Assembly: GCA_963709075.1 (NCBI GenBank)
Contig: CAVPUY010000015.1
Coordinates: 248,001-312,000, forward strand
Source: Palsa-506 sp963709075
Lineage (GTDB): Bacteria; Actinomycetota; Actinomycetes; Streptosporangiales; Streptosporangiaceae
Direction: 5' to 3'
DNA: 64,000 bases
Shown: positions 9,411-18,738 of the stretch, piece after piece
How positions within the stretch are numbered: position 1 is the first letter of the stretch
Layout of the letters: each line of letters opens with the position of its first letter
The notes under the pieces: generated by a model
Database searches by the model: none
Seen by the model: the letters and a program-made list of their open reading frames with translations, nothing else
Told to the model about the DNA's origin: nothing
Position numbers and translations under genes: made by a program

Positions 9411-11142
9411 ATGGTCATCAAGCCAGGTCTGGCCGCCCCGGCGGCGAGCGGGGGGACCGCCGCCGGGCCGCGCCATCAGTGGACCGTGCTGGTGATCATC
9501 CTCAGCGCCGTGTTCATGCAACTGCTCGACACCACCATCACCATGGTCGCCGTGCCCTCGATCCAGGCCGGCCTGCGGGCCTCCTACGGCGAGGTCCAGC
9601 TGGTGGTGGCCCTTTACCTGCTCGCCTTCGCGTGCGTGCTTGTCACCGGCGGCCGCCTCGGCGACGCTTACGGCCGGAAGAAGATGTTCCTGTGCGGGAT
9701 GGCCGGCTTCACCGTTGCCTCCGCCGTCTGCGGCGTCGCCCCGGACGCGCTCACCCTCATCGTCTCCCGGGTGGTGCAGGGCATGAGCTCGGGGCTGATG
9801 TTCCCCCAGGTACTCGGGATCATCCAGGTCATCTTCAGCAAGGCGCAGCGGACCAGGGCGATTACCATCTACGGTGCCACCATCGGCCTGGCCACCATTC
9901 TCGGCCCGGTCACCGGCGGCGCACTGATCGCGCTGAACCTGGCCGGATCCCGGCTGGCGGTCGATCTTCTACGTGAACGTGCCGATCGGCGTCGCCGCGC
10001 TGGCCCTCGGCGCCGCGAAGATCCCCGAATCCCGCGCGCAGCGGGCAGCACGGCTCGACGTCACCGGCGCGCTGCTGCTCGGCGCCGGCCTGTTCCTGCT
10101 CGTGCTTCCGCTGGTCATCGGCCGCGACCAGAACTGGCCTGGCTGGTCGTTCTGCTGCCTGGCGGCCAGCCCGGTCGTGCTGGCCGGCTTCGCCGGCCAC
10201 GAGCGCGGCCGCACCAGGCGGGACGCCGGCCCGCTGATCAACACGACGCTGTTCCGGCAGCGCCCGTTCACCATCGGCCTGCTGGCCAGCCTGGTCTTCT
10301 TCAGCGGCATCCCGTCCTTCTTCATGATCTTGCTGATCACGCTGCAGGGCGGCCTCGGCTACAGCCCGGTCAGGGCCGGCGGCGTCACGCTTGGCTTCGC
10401 GCTGGCCCTGGCCATCGGCTCGGCCAGGTCCGCGGCCGCCGCGCGGCGGATCGGCTCCCGGATCCTCGTCGTCGGCTGCGCCCTCATGCTGGCCGGCCAG
10501 GCATCGGTGATCGCGGTCATGTACTGGCAGGGCACCGGCCTGGCCGGCTGGCACCTGCTGCTCCCGCTGTTCGTGGCCGGGATCGGCGGCGGCTTCTTCA
10601 TCGCCCCGGTCACCAGCATCGTGCTGGCCGGCATCTCCGCCAGGGACGCGGGCGCCGCGTCCGGGGCGCTGGCCACCACCCAGCAGGTCGGAGCGGCTAT
10701 CGGCATCGCCGCGGCCGGCCTGATCTTCTTCGGCCTGATCGGGCACAACGCAGGCCTCTCGGCGTCCTCTGTGCTGCCCGGCCTGCGCTCGGACCTCGCC
10801 GCGGCCGGGCTGCCCGCCCGGGCCCGGCGGCAGGTCGTGGCCGGCTTCGAGACCTGCTTCAGCGACCGGGCGCACGCCCAGGACCCGTCGGCCGTCCCGG
10901 CCAGCTGCGCGGCCATCCGGCGGCGGGTCGCCGCCATCCCGGCGCCGGCCAGGGTCAGGGCCCAGGTGGTGGCCGCCGTGACGGGTACCGCCGCACCGGA
11001 CGCACGGCGCTACGACCTCGAGCACTCGATGCGCGCCGCCCTCGGCTGGCAGCTCGGCGTCTTCTTCCTCGCCCTGCTCCTGGTGGCCAGGCTGCCCAGG
11101 GTCAGGCTGGACGGCGACGCCCTGCTGCCCGGCGGCGCGTGA
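9411..11142 (+). CDS. MFS drug exporter, DHA2 (14-TM) type, one frameshift
   Basis: This is a proton-coupled exporter of the inner membrane. Signature motifs are LDTTITMVAVPSIQAGL in TM1 and GGRLGDAYGRKKMFL (motif A) in the TM2-3 loop. ATG 9411 is chosen because GGAGG lies at 9401-9405. Near 9953 one extra C (ggatcccggctgg) shifts the frame; the protein continues as GWRSIFYVNVPIGVAALALG. An extended loop with two cysteines (ETCFSDRAHAQDPSAVPASC) precedes the last TM. The dehydrogenase gene follows by 62 bases, and both are probably controlled by the TetR regulator. Confidence 0.88.
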
Positions 11143-11204
11143 CGCCCGCCAGGTTTCCGCAGAAAGCTCACGCAGCAAGTTTCGTCAGGAAAAGGAGCAC
11201 AGTC

Positions 11205-12050
11205 ATGACCAGCTTCGTCGTCACCGGGGCGTCCTCCGGAATCGGCCGCGCCACCGCGCTGCTGCTGGCCGCCGGCGGCCACCAGGTCTTCGCCACCGTG
11301 CGCAAGGACGCAGACGCGCAGGCCCTGGCCGCCCACGACCGGGTCACGCCGGTCTTCCTCGATGTCACAAGCACCGGCCAGATCGCCGACGCGGTCGCGG
11401 CCATCCAGGCCCGGGCCGGGGAGGCCGGGCTGGACGGCCTGGTCAACAACGCGGGCTCCGGCGCGGCGCTGCCGCTCGAGCTGATGCCGCTCGAGGCACT
11501 CCGCCGCCAGCTCGAGGTCAACACCATCGGGCAGCTTGCGGTGACCCAGGCCTTCCTGCCGCTGCTACGCCGCGGCCACGGCCGGATCGTGATGATCGGC
11601 TCGATCGGGGTCAGGTGCACGCCCCCGTTCGCTGGCCCGATCGTGATCCCGAAGGCCGCGCTGACCGCCTTGACCCATGCGCTCAGGCAGGAGCTCAGCG
11701 GCTCAGGCGTCCGCACCATACTGGTCGACCCGGCGACCATCCGCACCGATGCCGGCGACAAGTTCGCCGAGGATGCCGGGCTGACCCTCAGCGGCTTCAC
11801 CGACGAGGACCAGGCCCGCTACGGGGCCGCGTTCGGGCAGATGACGTCGGCATTCGCCCGCAGTCACGAAAAGGGCAGCCCGCCCGAGGCCGTCGCGGCC
11901 GTCATCGCCCGCGCGCTGACCGCGCGGCGCCCCCGGGCGCACTACACGGTCGGGCGGAACTCCCGCCGGATGACCCTCGTCGCCCGGCTGCCCATCCCGG
12001 CGGCCGACGCGGTGCGCCGCCGCGTCTTCGGGCTGTCGCCGGCCGGGTGA
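11205..12050 (+). CDS. short-chain dehydrogenase/reductase family protein lacking the catalytic tyrosine
   Basis: The Rossmann fold is classical: TGASSGIG at residues 7-14, NNAG near 85, and the active-site serine strand IVMIGSIG. Where the family has YxxxK the sequence reads GPIVIPKAALTAL: the lysine is present but the tyrosine is isoleucine and the preceding serine is proline. No frame problem is visible here, so this seems a real substitution. The C-terminus resembles oxidoreductases of the retinol/ketoreductase-like group. RBS AAGGAG sits at 11192-11197. It may have lost redox activity or act by another mechanism. Confidence 0.85.
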   Translation: MTSFVVTGASSGIGRATALLLAAGGHQVFATVRKDADAQALAAHDRVTPVFLDVTSTGQIADAVAAIQARAGEAGLDGLVNNAGSGAALPLELMPLEALRRQLEVNTIGQLAVTQAFLPLLRRGHGRIVMIGSIGVRCTPPFAGPIVIPKAALTALTHALRQELSGSGVRTILVDPATIRTDAGDKFAEDAGLTLSGFTDEDQARYGAAFGQMTSAFARSHEKGSPPEAVAAVIARALTARRPRAHYTVGRNSRRMTLVARLPIPAADAVRRRVFGLSPAG

Positions 12051-12051
12051 C

Positions 12052-13053
12052 CTAGCTCCGGGTCTCGGCGAGATGCAGCCTGATGACGGAGTCGAAATCC
12101 GGGTCAGGGACGAGGCCGAGGCGGGCCGCCCGGTCAGCCAGGAACCGGGCCGGCCAGCCGGTCACGATCCCGGCCACCGCCGGGTCGGGAACCCAGTCGA
12201 TCAGCGCGGCCGCGGCCGGCCCGGCCACCCGCTGCAGCGCGGCGGCCATCGCGCCGACGGTCACGGTGAGGGCGGGCAGGTTCACCGCGGTACGGCCGCC
12301 CCAGGCCTGGTCGGACGAGGCGGCGGCGCAGCGCAGTCCGTCGATGGCGCGGGCCGGCGAGACGAGCGCCACCTCGGTCCGCGGGTCGACCGGGCAGATC
12401 GCGCGCTGGCCGGCCAGCGGTTCGCGGATGATGCCGGAGAGGAAACCCGACGCCGCAGCGTTCGGCCGCCCCGGGCGCACGCTGACGGTCATCAGCCGTA
12501 CCGCCCGCCCGCGCAGGAAGCCCTTGCGGGTGTAGTCGGCTACCAGCTGCTCGCCGATGACCTTCTGCACCCCGTAGCTGGTCTGCGGGTTGGGCGCGGT
12601 GTGATCGTCGACGACCGCCGGGAGCGGGTGCTCGGCGGAGGCACCGAAGACCGCGACCGAGCTCGCGAACACCACGACAGGCAGCGCCCGGTGCGCACGG
12701 CACGCCTCGAGCAGCGACTCGGTGCCGCGCAGGTTCGCCCGGATGCCGAGGTCGAAGTCCGCTTCGCATTCCGCGCTGACCGCGGCGGCGAGATGGAAGA
12801 TCACGTCGGCCCCGGCGAGCGCGCCGGCCGCGGCCGCGCCAGGATCGAGCAGTTCGGCCAGGTCGCCGCGGATCGCGGTGACCCGCTCGTCCGCGGCGAG
12901 ATCCGGCCGAACCGGCGCGCGGTCGATGAGCGTCAGCAGGGACAGCAGGCCCGCCGGGCGGCCGGCCACCTCGACCGAGCCCGCGGCCAGCAGCTCCCGG
13001 GCGAGACGTGAGCCGAGAAAGCCCGCGCCGCCGGTGATCACCACGTTCACCAT
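12052..13053 (-). CDS. denD: D-erythronate dehydrogenase, NAD-dependent epimerase/dehydratase family
   Basis: This extended SDR protein of 333 residues has the NAD motif TGGAGFLG at residues 7-14 and the catalytic TSYGVQK (YxxxK). Hallmarks of the DenD subfamily are FHLAAAVSAECEADFDLG, VRPGRPNAAASGFLSGIIRE and PLAGQRAICPV. DenD oxidises D-erythronate to 3-oxo-tetronate in four-carbon acid sugar catabolism. It is divergent, by about 50 bases, from a four-carbon acid sugar kinase, matching the known pathway partner. The 3' end abuts the SDR gene (convergent). Confidence 0.85.
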   Translation of the reverse strand: MVNVVITGGAGFLGSRLARELLAAGSVEVAGRPAGLLSLLTLIDRAPVRPDLAADERVTAIRGDLAELLDPGAAAAGALAGADVIFHLAAAVSAECEADFDLGIRANLRGTESLLEACRAHRALPVVVFASSVAVFGASAEHPLPAVVDDHTAPNPQTSYGVQKVIGEQLVADYTRKGFLRGRAVRLMTVSVRPGRPNAAASGFLSGIIREPLAGQRAICPVDPRTEVALVSPARAIDGLRCAAASSDQAWGGRTAVNLPALTVTVGAMAAALQRVAGPAAAALIDWVPDPAVAGIVTGWPARFLADRAARLGLVPDPDFDSVIRLHLAETRS

Positions 13054-13103
13054 GGCTGCTCCAGTCCCCGGCCGGCCTGGCGGATCGAATACATTGATCT
13101 TAC

Positions 13104-14621
13104 GTGCGCGAGAGCCGACTGAGCGGAAGGGCCAGATCGCTGCGGGACAGCCGGCCGGCCGCGGCCGAGGTATTCGCCGGGCTACCCGATGCCCGCCCGG
13201 ACGGCGCTGCCATCCGGGCGGCTATTCGCGCGATCCGGGTCGCGGACGGGCTGCTGCTCGGCGTGCTCGACGACGACCCGACCGGGTCGCAGGCAATGCA
13301 CGGCGTCCAGGTCGTGACCGCGCTGACCGAGACCGCGTACGCGGCCGCGCTCGGCGGCCCGGCCGCGGCCTGCTTCGTGCTGACCAACACGCGCAGCCTT
13401 GACGAGCCGGCCGCGGCCGAGCTCAATACGCTGGCCGCTCGCGGCCTGATCGCCGTCGCCCGCCGGCGCGGCACGCGGATCCAGCTGGTCAGCCGCAGTG
13501 ACTCAACGCTGCGCGGCCATGTGCTCGCCGAGGTGCGCGCGCTGCAGGCCGTCCGCAGGGAGCTGCTCGGCAGCGGCTTCGACGGCGTGCTGCTCGTCCC
13601 CGCCTTCCTCGAGGCCGGGCGGCTGACCGCTGCCGATATCCACTGGGCCAGGACCGGCGCCGGCCTGGCCGCTGTCGGCGAGACCGAATTCGCCCGGGAT
13701 CCCACGTTCGGCTACACGGCATCGAACCTGCGTGACTTCATCGCGGAGAAGAGCGGCGGGGCGATCGGCCGTGACGACGTCGCCAGCATCAGCCTGGCTG
13801 ACATCAGGCTCGGCGGGCCGCCGCGGATCCGCGAGCTGCTGGCCGGCCTGCGGGACGGGACGTGGGTGGTCGTCAACGCCACCGAGTACTCCGACCTGGA
13901 GACGGTGGCGTACGGCGTGGCGCTGGCCGAGCGCGCGGGCAGGTCCTTCCTGTTTCGCACCGGGCCGTCGTTCGTGCGGGCGCTGAGCGGCATCGAGCCG
14001 GCCGAGCCGCTTCGCGGCGCGGAGATCTGGGCCTCGGGGAGGCGCGCCGGGCACGGCCTGATCGTGGTCGGCTCGCACGTCAGCCAGACGAGCCGGCAGG
14101 TTGCCGCGCTTCGCGCGCGCGAAGCTACCACCGACATCGAGCTCGACGTGGCCGCCATCGTGGCGGGCGACGGCGACGTGGCGGCGGCCACGGGGCGGCA
14201 GGTCGCCGCGGCGCTTGGCCGGTCCGACGTCCTGCTCTACACCAGCCGCGCCGTCGCCGCCGGCCGGGACGGCGCGGACAGCCTCGCCATCGCCCGCAGC
14301 GTCTCCGCCGCGCTGTCCCGCGCCGTCCGGGCGGCGCTGCCCGCCAGGCCCGCCTGGGTCATCGCCAAGGGCGGGATCACCTCGCACGACGTTGCGCTCC
14401 GCGGCCTGGGCATCCGCCGCGCCGAGGTGGCGGGCCAGCTGTTTCCTGGCGTGATCTCGGTGCTGCGCCCGATCGATGCCGCTGCCGAGGCGATCGGCAT
14501 GCCCTACGTCGTCTTCGCCGGCAACGTCGGCGACGACGGGACGCTGAGCCAGGTGGTGGCGATACTCAACGGCGAGCAAGCGCGCCCATCGGATCCCAGG
14601 CCGGGAGCACGATCGGGCTAG
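13104..14621 (+). CDS. four-carbon acid sugar kinase family protein (3-oxo-tetronate 4-kinase-like)
   Basis: This is a DUF1537-family kinase of about 505 residues. The N-terminal substrate-binding domain carries LLLGVLDDDPTGSQAMHGVQ (residues ~50-69), TNTRSLDE and SRSDSTLRGH. The C-terminal nucleotide-binding domain has GLIVVGSHVSQTSRQ, VIAKGGITSHDVA, FPGVISVLRP and VVFAGNVGDDGTLSQVV. Members phosphorylate 3-oxo-tetronates or tetronates; the exact substrate cannot be told from sequence, but the divergent D-erythronate dehydrogenase fits. The GTG start is uncertain; the conserved domain begins only near residue 48. The 3' end overlaps the convergent peptidase gene by 56 bases. Confidence 0.85.
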   Translation: MRESRLSGRARSLRDSRPAAAEVFAGLPDARPDGAAIRAAIRAIRVADGLLLGVLDDDPTGSQAMHGVQVVTALTETAYAAALGGPAAACFVLTNTRSLDEPAAAELNTLAARGLIAVARRRGTRIQLVSRSDSTLRGHVLAEVRALQAVRRELLGSGFDGVLLVPAFLEAGRLTAADIHWARTGAGLAAVGETEFARDPTFGYTASNLRDFIAEKSGGAIGRDDVASISLADIRLGGPPRIRELLAGLRDGTWVVVNATEYSDLETVAYGVALAERAGRSFLFRTGPSFVRALSGIEPAEPLRGAEIWASGRRAGHGLIVVGSHVSQTSRQVAALRAREATTDIELDVAAIVAGDGDVAAATGRQVAAALGRSDVLLYTSRAVAAGRDGADSLAIARSVSAALSRAVRAALPARPAWVIAKGGITSHDVALRGLGIRRAEVAGQLFPGVISVLRPIDAAAEAIGMPYVVFAGNVGDDGTLSQVVAILNGEQARPSDPRPGARSG

Positions 14622-15909
14622 TCCCGAGCGCCTGCCGCAGCTCCTCGGGGAGCGCGTCGCGGTGCGCCGCGATCTCGAAGACGTACTCGTCGAACCATGA
14701 GTCGTTCATGGTGTAGAAGCCGTCCTTGCCCCGGTCAGCGCCCCAGCTGTTCTCCACCCGCCACCTGCGGGTCACGCCGTCGAGCACGTCTACCCCGGTG
14801 AACAGCATGGCGTGGGTCATCTGGGTCTCGTGGAAGACGAGGCGGTCGGCCTTGCCGAGGGTGAATGCGGTGTCGTAGACCGATGACAGGTCGTAGAGGC
14901 TGGCGTCCCAGACGGCGTAGTCGTTGCTCATCATCTTGCCGACATCACAGCCGAACCACACTGGCTCGCCGCCCTGCAGCGTCCGCGAGGTGATGTCCTT
15001 GATCAATGGCATGCCGACGTTCAGGTAGCTGACCGGCGGGGCGCCGAGCACGTTACCGAGGTACTCGACCGTGAAGGTCCGTCCGGCCGGGCTCGACGAA
15101 CGCGGGTCGTGCACAAGGCACACGTAATCGCCGATCGGCAGCTGCACGTATTTCGCCGCGAACTCCCGCGGCGTGAGCACCCCGTCCCGGTGGAACTCCC
15201 GGTCCTTGTCGGTCCACTGCCAGTCAAACCGTTCCGGCGGTGTCCCCAGGTGGATGCACAGCACCCGGTAGATGACCCGCAGGATGTCTGCCTTCTCGGC
15301 CCGTGCCTCGGCGCTGCCCCGGCCGGCTGCCGCGCGCACCGACTTGGCCCCCTGACGCAGCAGGTTGCGCAGCACCGAGTTCATCCGGCCGGTGCTGGCG
15401 GAACTGTGCGTCTCCGGCATGACCGACTTGGGAACGAGACCGTGCTTGCTGACGATGGCAACGAACATGTTCCACTGGCCGCCGTCACTGGCCACCGACT
15501 CGAGGAGATACGCGACGGTCCGGTCGTCAATCTCCCGGCCGGCCGTCTCGATGATGGCCTCGAGGAAGTAATTGGCCCGCTCGATCTTGTCCCAGAACAT
15601 GGCATAGTTCTGGGAGAACTCGAAGTCCTTGAGCCCCATCTGCTGCATGGCGCCGACGCGCAGCAGATTGAGCCCGGCGAACAGCCAGCACCGGCCGCTG
15701 CGCTCCTGATTGGTGACCTTCCAGTCGTCCAGCAGGGTGGAAAGCGAATGGCCGGTGCTGTTGATGATCTCCCGGTCGATGGCCACGTCGTCGACGGCCA
15801 CCCGGGTTACCGCATTCTGCGCCAGCCGGTAGGCCGGACTGGCGGAGAAGTCCTTCCTGAGCAGTTCCAGGTCCTCGGCACCCAACGTCCGGTCCATGCG
15901 CGACACCAC
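14566..15909 (-). CDS. bleomycin hydrolase/aminopeptidase C family cysteine peptidase (C1B)
   Basis: This cytosolic papain-like peptidase has 447 residues, the usual length for PepC/BLMH. The catalytic triad is visible: Cys in TNQERSGRCWLFAGLN, His in FHETQMTHAMLFTGV, and Asn in WRVENSWGADRGKDGF. Supporting blocks are FEFSQNYAMFWDKIERANYF and VASDGGQWNMFVAIVSKHGL. The family trims N-terminal residues and can hydrolyse bleomycin-like amides. GAGGAAG precedes the GTG start at 15909; ATG 15897 is an alternative. It is a single gene, convergent with the sugar kinase. Confidence 0.92.
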   Translation of the reverse strand: MVSRMDRTLGAEDLELLRKDFSASPAYRLAQNAVTRVAVDDVAIDREIINSTGHSLSTLLDDWKVTNQERSGRCWLFAGLNLLRVGAMQQMGLKDFEFSQNYAMFWDKIERANYFLEAIIETAGREIDDRTVAYLLESVASDGGQWNMFVAIVSKHGLVPKSVMPETHSSASTGRMNSVLRNLLRQGAKSVRAAAGRGSAEARAEKADILRVIYRVLCIHLGTPPERFDWQWTDKDREFHRDGVLTPREFAAKYVQLPIGDYVCLVHDPRSSSPAGRTFTVEYLGNVLGAPPVSYLNVGMPLIKDITSRTLQGGEPVWFGCDVGKMMSNDYAVWDASLYDLSSVYDTAFTLGKADRLVFHETQMTHAMLFTGVDVLDGVTRRWRVENSWGADRGKDGFYTMNDSWFDEYVFEIAAHRDALPEELRQALGTSPIVLPAWDPMGALARR

Positions 15910-15945
15910 CCGCTTCCTCGGCCACCGCGGCCTCCGGCTTCCAAG

Positions 15946-16113
15946 CTACCAGCGGGCGGCGGCGGCACCGGGGGCCGCGGAACGGCCTGCGCCAGGTCCC
16001 AGGGCCAGGTAGCCCGCACCGGCCAGCAGCACCAACGGGAGCATGCTGCCGGGGTCAGTGCCGAGCCCGCCGAGGAAGCCGGGATCCTCGACCAGCACCC
16101 AGTCCGCCAGGCA
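15946..16113 (-). pseudogene. possible tail of a lost membrane protein
   Basis: The minus strand stays open for ~55 codons reading LADWVLVEDPGFLGGLGTDP and then a hydrophobic stretch (MLPLVLLAGAGYLALG), ending at TAG. No start codon or upstream body exists, because a terminator hairpin lies directly before it. It may be the end of a deleted membrane protein or chance coding in GC-rich DNA. Confidence 0.3.
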
Positions 16114-16143
16114 GAGGGCGGGCCGGCGACCCGGCCCGCCCTC
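16114..16143 (-). terminator. strong hairpin terminator
   Basis: GAGGGCGGGCCGG and its perfect complement CCGGCCCGCCCTC form a 13-bp stem with a CGAC loop, 18 bases after the stop of the secreted-protein gene on the minus strand. No U-tract follows, as is common for actinobacterial hairpins. Confidence 0.75.
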
Positions 16144-16161
16144 CTCGCCAGGACCCCTGGA

Positions 16162-16836
16162 TCAGCCGCCGTTGAAGGGAGCGACCAGCGGGTTGGTGCT
16201 TGAGTACAGGCCGGCCGGGTTCGGGTACCAGAGCCACACGTGCATCGTGGTCAGGTCCGGATGCCAGAAGGTGAACTTGGCTCCTGTCTTCGGATTCGTC
16301 TTCCGGCAGGTCTTGGAGTTCTGATCCGGGATGAAGGTGCCGTCCTTGTAGTGGCAGGCCGCGGGGAAGAGGCCGAACGTCGCGTTCTGCAGCGGCGGCG
16401 TCCTCGGCATCTTGGTGAACACCCACTCCAGGGCGCCGAGCTGCCACGTGCTCCCGTGATGCTCGTAGACCAGGATCTGCGGCTTGCGGATGTTGAACCC
16501 GGTGATCTTCGGGTTCATGAAGTGAATGCCCATGTTCGGCATCATCGGGGTAATGACCTGGTAGCCGTCGGCCTTGGCCCGGGCCAGGTTCGTCACGTAC
16601 TTCGCCGTCGCCAGCCGCGCCCCCGCGAGCTGCCGGGTGAGCGCAGCCTCCGGGTCGCCGGCCTGGGTCATTCCCGGCTGCGTCATCGACGTCGCCTTGG
16701 CGATGTACGGGGACGAGGCCGGCCCTTCCGGGGGAACCGATCCCCAGGCCGGCAGCGCCGCCGCGCCGACCCCCGCGACCACCGCGGCGACGGCGGCCAG
16801 CCTGCGCACTGCCCGCATCCTCTTGCTCCTCATCAC
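16162..16836 (-). CDS. secreted protein of unknown function
   Basis: A basic start and hydrophobic segment (residues ~8-32, ending PAWGSVPPEG) form a signal peptide. The mature domain (~190 residues) contains ADGYQVITPMMPNMGIHFMN, ILVYEHHGSTWQLGALEWVF and FTFWHPDLTTMHVWLWYPNP, with two cysteines. Clustered His, Met and Trp suggest a metal- or redox-related function, but I recognise no family of known role. Its start overlaps the end of the DUF4242 gene by four bases (ATGA), so the two are co-translated. Confidence 0.75.
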   Translation of the reverse strand: MMRSKRMRAVRRLAAVAAVVAGVGAAALPAWGSVPPEGPASSPYIAKATSMTQPGMTQAGDPEAALTRQLAGARLATAKYVTNLARAKADGYQVITPMMPNMGIHFMNPKITGFNIRKPQILVYEHHGSTWQLGALEWVFTKMPRTPPLQNATFGLFPAACHYKDGTFIPDQNSKTCRKTNPKTGAKFTFWHPDLTTMHVWLWYPNPAGLYSSTNPLVAPFNGG

Positions 16837-17081
16837 GATCCCTCCTGGACCTGGTAGATGTGATCGGCGACCAGGCCGTGGGCCTCCCGGTGGACATCGG
16901 CAGCGGCCCGCGCCGACGGCGCTTCGACGAGGCAGAACACCCGCCCGCCGTCCTCGTCGACCCAGTACCTCAGGTACCTCACGTCGTATCCGGCCTGCGT
17001 CCGCAGGTCGGCTAGATGGGCCTTGGCCACGTCATCCATCGCCACGCCGTCGAGCTCGTGAATGTCCATGAAAAGCGGCAT
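16833..17081 (-). CDS. DUF4242 domain protein (SCO4226-like, possible nickel binding)
   Basis: This 82-residue protein has the alpha/beta ferredoxin-like DUF4242 pattern: MPLFMDIHELDGV, then VRYLRYWVDEDGGRVFCLVE and ADVHREAHGLVADHIYQV. Streptomyces SCO4226 of this family binds nickel and dimerises; the His-containing strands here are compatible, but metal binding is inferred. It is the first gene of a two-gene operon with a secreted protein. Confidence 0.8.
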   Translation of the reverse strand: MPLFMDIHELDGVAMDDVAKAHLADLRTQAGYDVRYLRYWVDEDGGRVFCLVEAPSARAAADVHREAHGLVADHIYQVQEGS

Positions 17082-17363
17082 TTGCGGCCTCCCTTCCGGT
17101 CGTCGTCCGAACTGTCGGAACGACCGTAAGCCGGGCCGCGCAGCCGGCGAATCGGAGGAAATACCTGGCTTGCCCGCAGGAAGTACCTAGATTGGGCGGC
17201 CGGGTGCCTACCTCGGCCGCGCGATGCTGATGCCTGTCCCGCCCGGGGAATGCTCAGGTCCCGGCGGCGATGCCCGCTGGGCGGCCTCGGGCAGCCAGCC
17301 TGAACTGCCCGGGGGGAGCCCGGTTATGCTCGTTGAGCCTGTCGGCGGGAGGCGAGGTGCGCT

Positions 17364-18089
17364 GTGCCTGAGGGACTGAACCCGATCGAGGCCGGCAAGA
17401 AGCTGCATGAGCACGGCGAGACGATAGCCAGGGAAGCCGAGGGAGCGGACGGTCACGGCGGGGATGGCGACCGTCATTCCCGGATCGTGCAGATCTGCGA
17501 GGCGCTGCTGCTTGCCCTGGTCACGATAACGGCAGCCTGGGCCGGCTATTCGGCGGCGCGCTGGGGAACGGCATCGCGCGTCGACATCGCCCAGTCCTCC
17601 ACGCTGCGCGCGCTGGCCACCAGGGACGACCTCACTGCCCTCTCGCAGCGCAATTTCGACGCCTCGACCTTCAACGCCTGGTTCATCGCGTTCACCCTGA
17701 ACAGCCGGCCGAAAGAGGTAATCGCGGAGCACCGGTTCCGGCCCGCTTTCCGGGTGGCCTTCAACGCCTGGATGGCCACCAACCCGGAGCACAACCCGAA
17801 TGCGCTGCCTGGCCCGACCTACATGCCGCAGTACAAGCTGCCGGCCCAGGCGAGGGCCAACGCGCTCGACCATGCGGCCGACGCGAAGTTCCAGGCGGGC
17901 AACACCGCAGCGCAGGTCGGCGACAATTACGTCCGGATCACGGTATTCCTGGCCGCCGTGCTCTTCCTGGTGGGCATCGGCAGCTCGTTCAAGCTGCACA
18001 GTATCCGCTACGCCCTGGTCACGTTCGGCTCCGTGCTGCTGATTCTCTCTATCGTGCTGATCCTGCGGCAGCCCGGGCTGCCGGCCTGA
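17364..18089 (+). CDS. membrane protein of unknown function (three TM segments)
   Basis: The 241-residue protein has a hydrophilic start (KKLHEHGETIAREAEGADG), a TM segment at ~48-70 (EALLLALVTITAAWAGYSAA), an extracytoplasmic stretch with many Asn/Trp/Pro (residues ~75-185), and two closing TM segments (ITVFLAAVLFLVGIGSSF; ALVTFGSVLLILSIVLIL). The layout resembles DUF4337-like proteins. GTG 17364 lies about 13 bases after GGGAGG. The gene is alone, and no function can be assigned. Confidence 0.75.
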   Translation: MPEGLNPIEAGKKLHEHGETIAREAEGADGHGGDGDRHSRIVQICEALLLALVTITAAWAGYSAARWGTASRVDIAQSSTLRALATRDDLTALSQRNFDASTFNAWFIAFTLNSRPKEVIAEHRFRPAFRVAFNAWMATNPEHNPNALPGPTYMPQYKLPAQARANALDHAADAKFQAGNTAAQVGDNYVRITVFLAAVLFLVGIGSSFKLHSIRYALVTFGSVLLILSIVLILRQPGLPA

Positions 18090-18270
18090 CGACTGGTCAG
18101 CTAGCAGTCAGGAAGCAATCAGGAAGCTGTCAGTTCGCCGTGAGCGTGCTCTGAGCTAATCCCCAGGTACAGGCCCGAGCATCGAAGCGGGGCAACCGAG
18201 CAGGTGCTAACGGGGCATGCCATCAGGCTGCCCCCTTGGTACTCCAGGCAACGAGAGAGGCAGCTAGGTA

Positions 18271-18738
18271 ATGCCAGCTGACCTGGGCAGATCTGATGCT
18301 GGTCACATTCAGCACGGCGCGGCAGGCAGGCCGCAGCGGTCATGGCAGATAACGCTTCCCGCCGCCGCGCAGTCGGCCGGGCTGGCGCGAAAGGTATCGC
18401 GACGCGTGCTGGCCTCCTGGCGGCTGACCGATCTTGACGAGGCGGCGGTCCTGCTCGCCTCCGAACTGGTCGGCAACGTGGTGCGGCACGCCCGCACCGG
18501 AGGGCGCGCGCTGGCGCTGCGGCTGGAGGTCACCGGTACCTGGCTGCGGATCGAGGTGCATGACGGCGACCCGCGCCCGCCGCGGCCGCGCAGGCCGGAC
18601 TGGCTGGACGAGTCAGGATTCGGGTTCGTGCTGCTAGATGCCATTGCCGACAAGTGGGGGATACACCAGACCGCGGCGGGCAAGTCGGTATGGGCCGAGC
18701 TTGACATCCGGCGGGACGACCAGGAAGTCCAGGGCTGA
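18271..18738 (+). CDS. ATP-binding anti-sigma-factor-type kinase (HATPase, SpoIIAB/RsbW-like)
   Basis: The 155-residue protein is a single GHKL ATPase domain. The N-box is ASELVGNVVRHARTGG, the G1 box HDGDPRPP and the G2-like box DESGFGFVLLDAIADKWGIH, ending in WAELDI. Such proteins in actinobacteria phosphorylate anti-anti-sigma STAS partners or sequester sigma factors. No partner is adjacent; a STAS protein lies far away at 59.4 kb. The preceding 180 bases contain no gene. Confidence 0.85.
   Translation: MPADLGRSDAGHIQHGAAGRPQRSWQITLPAAAQSAGLARKVSRRVLASWRLTDLDEAAVLLASELVGNVVRHARTGGRALALRLEVTGTWLRIEVHDGDPRPPRPRRPDWLDESGFGFVLLDAIADKWGIHQTAAGKSVWAELDIRRDDQEVQG

Noticed and set aside
17208..17999. 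Minus-strand frame opposite the membrane protein
   Set aside because: The plus-strand frame has three convincing TM segments and a ribosome-binding site, whereas the minus frame has none.
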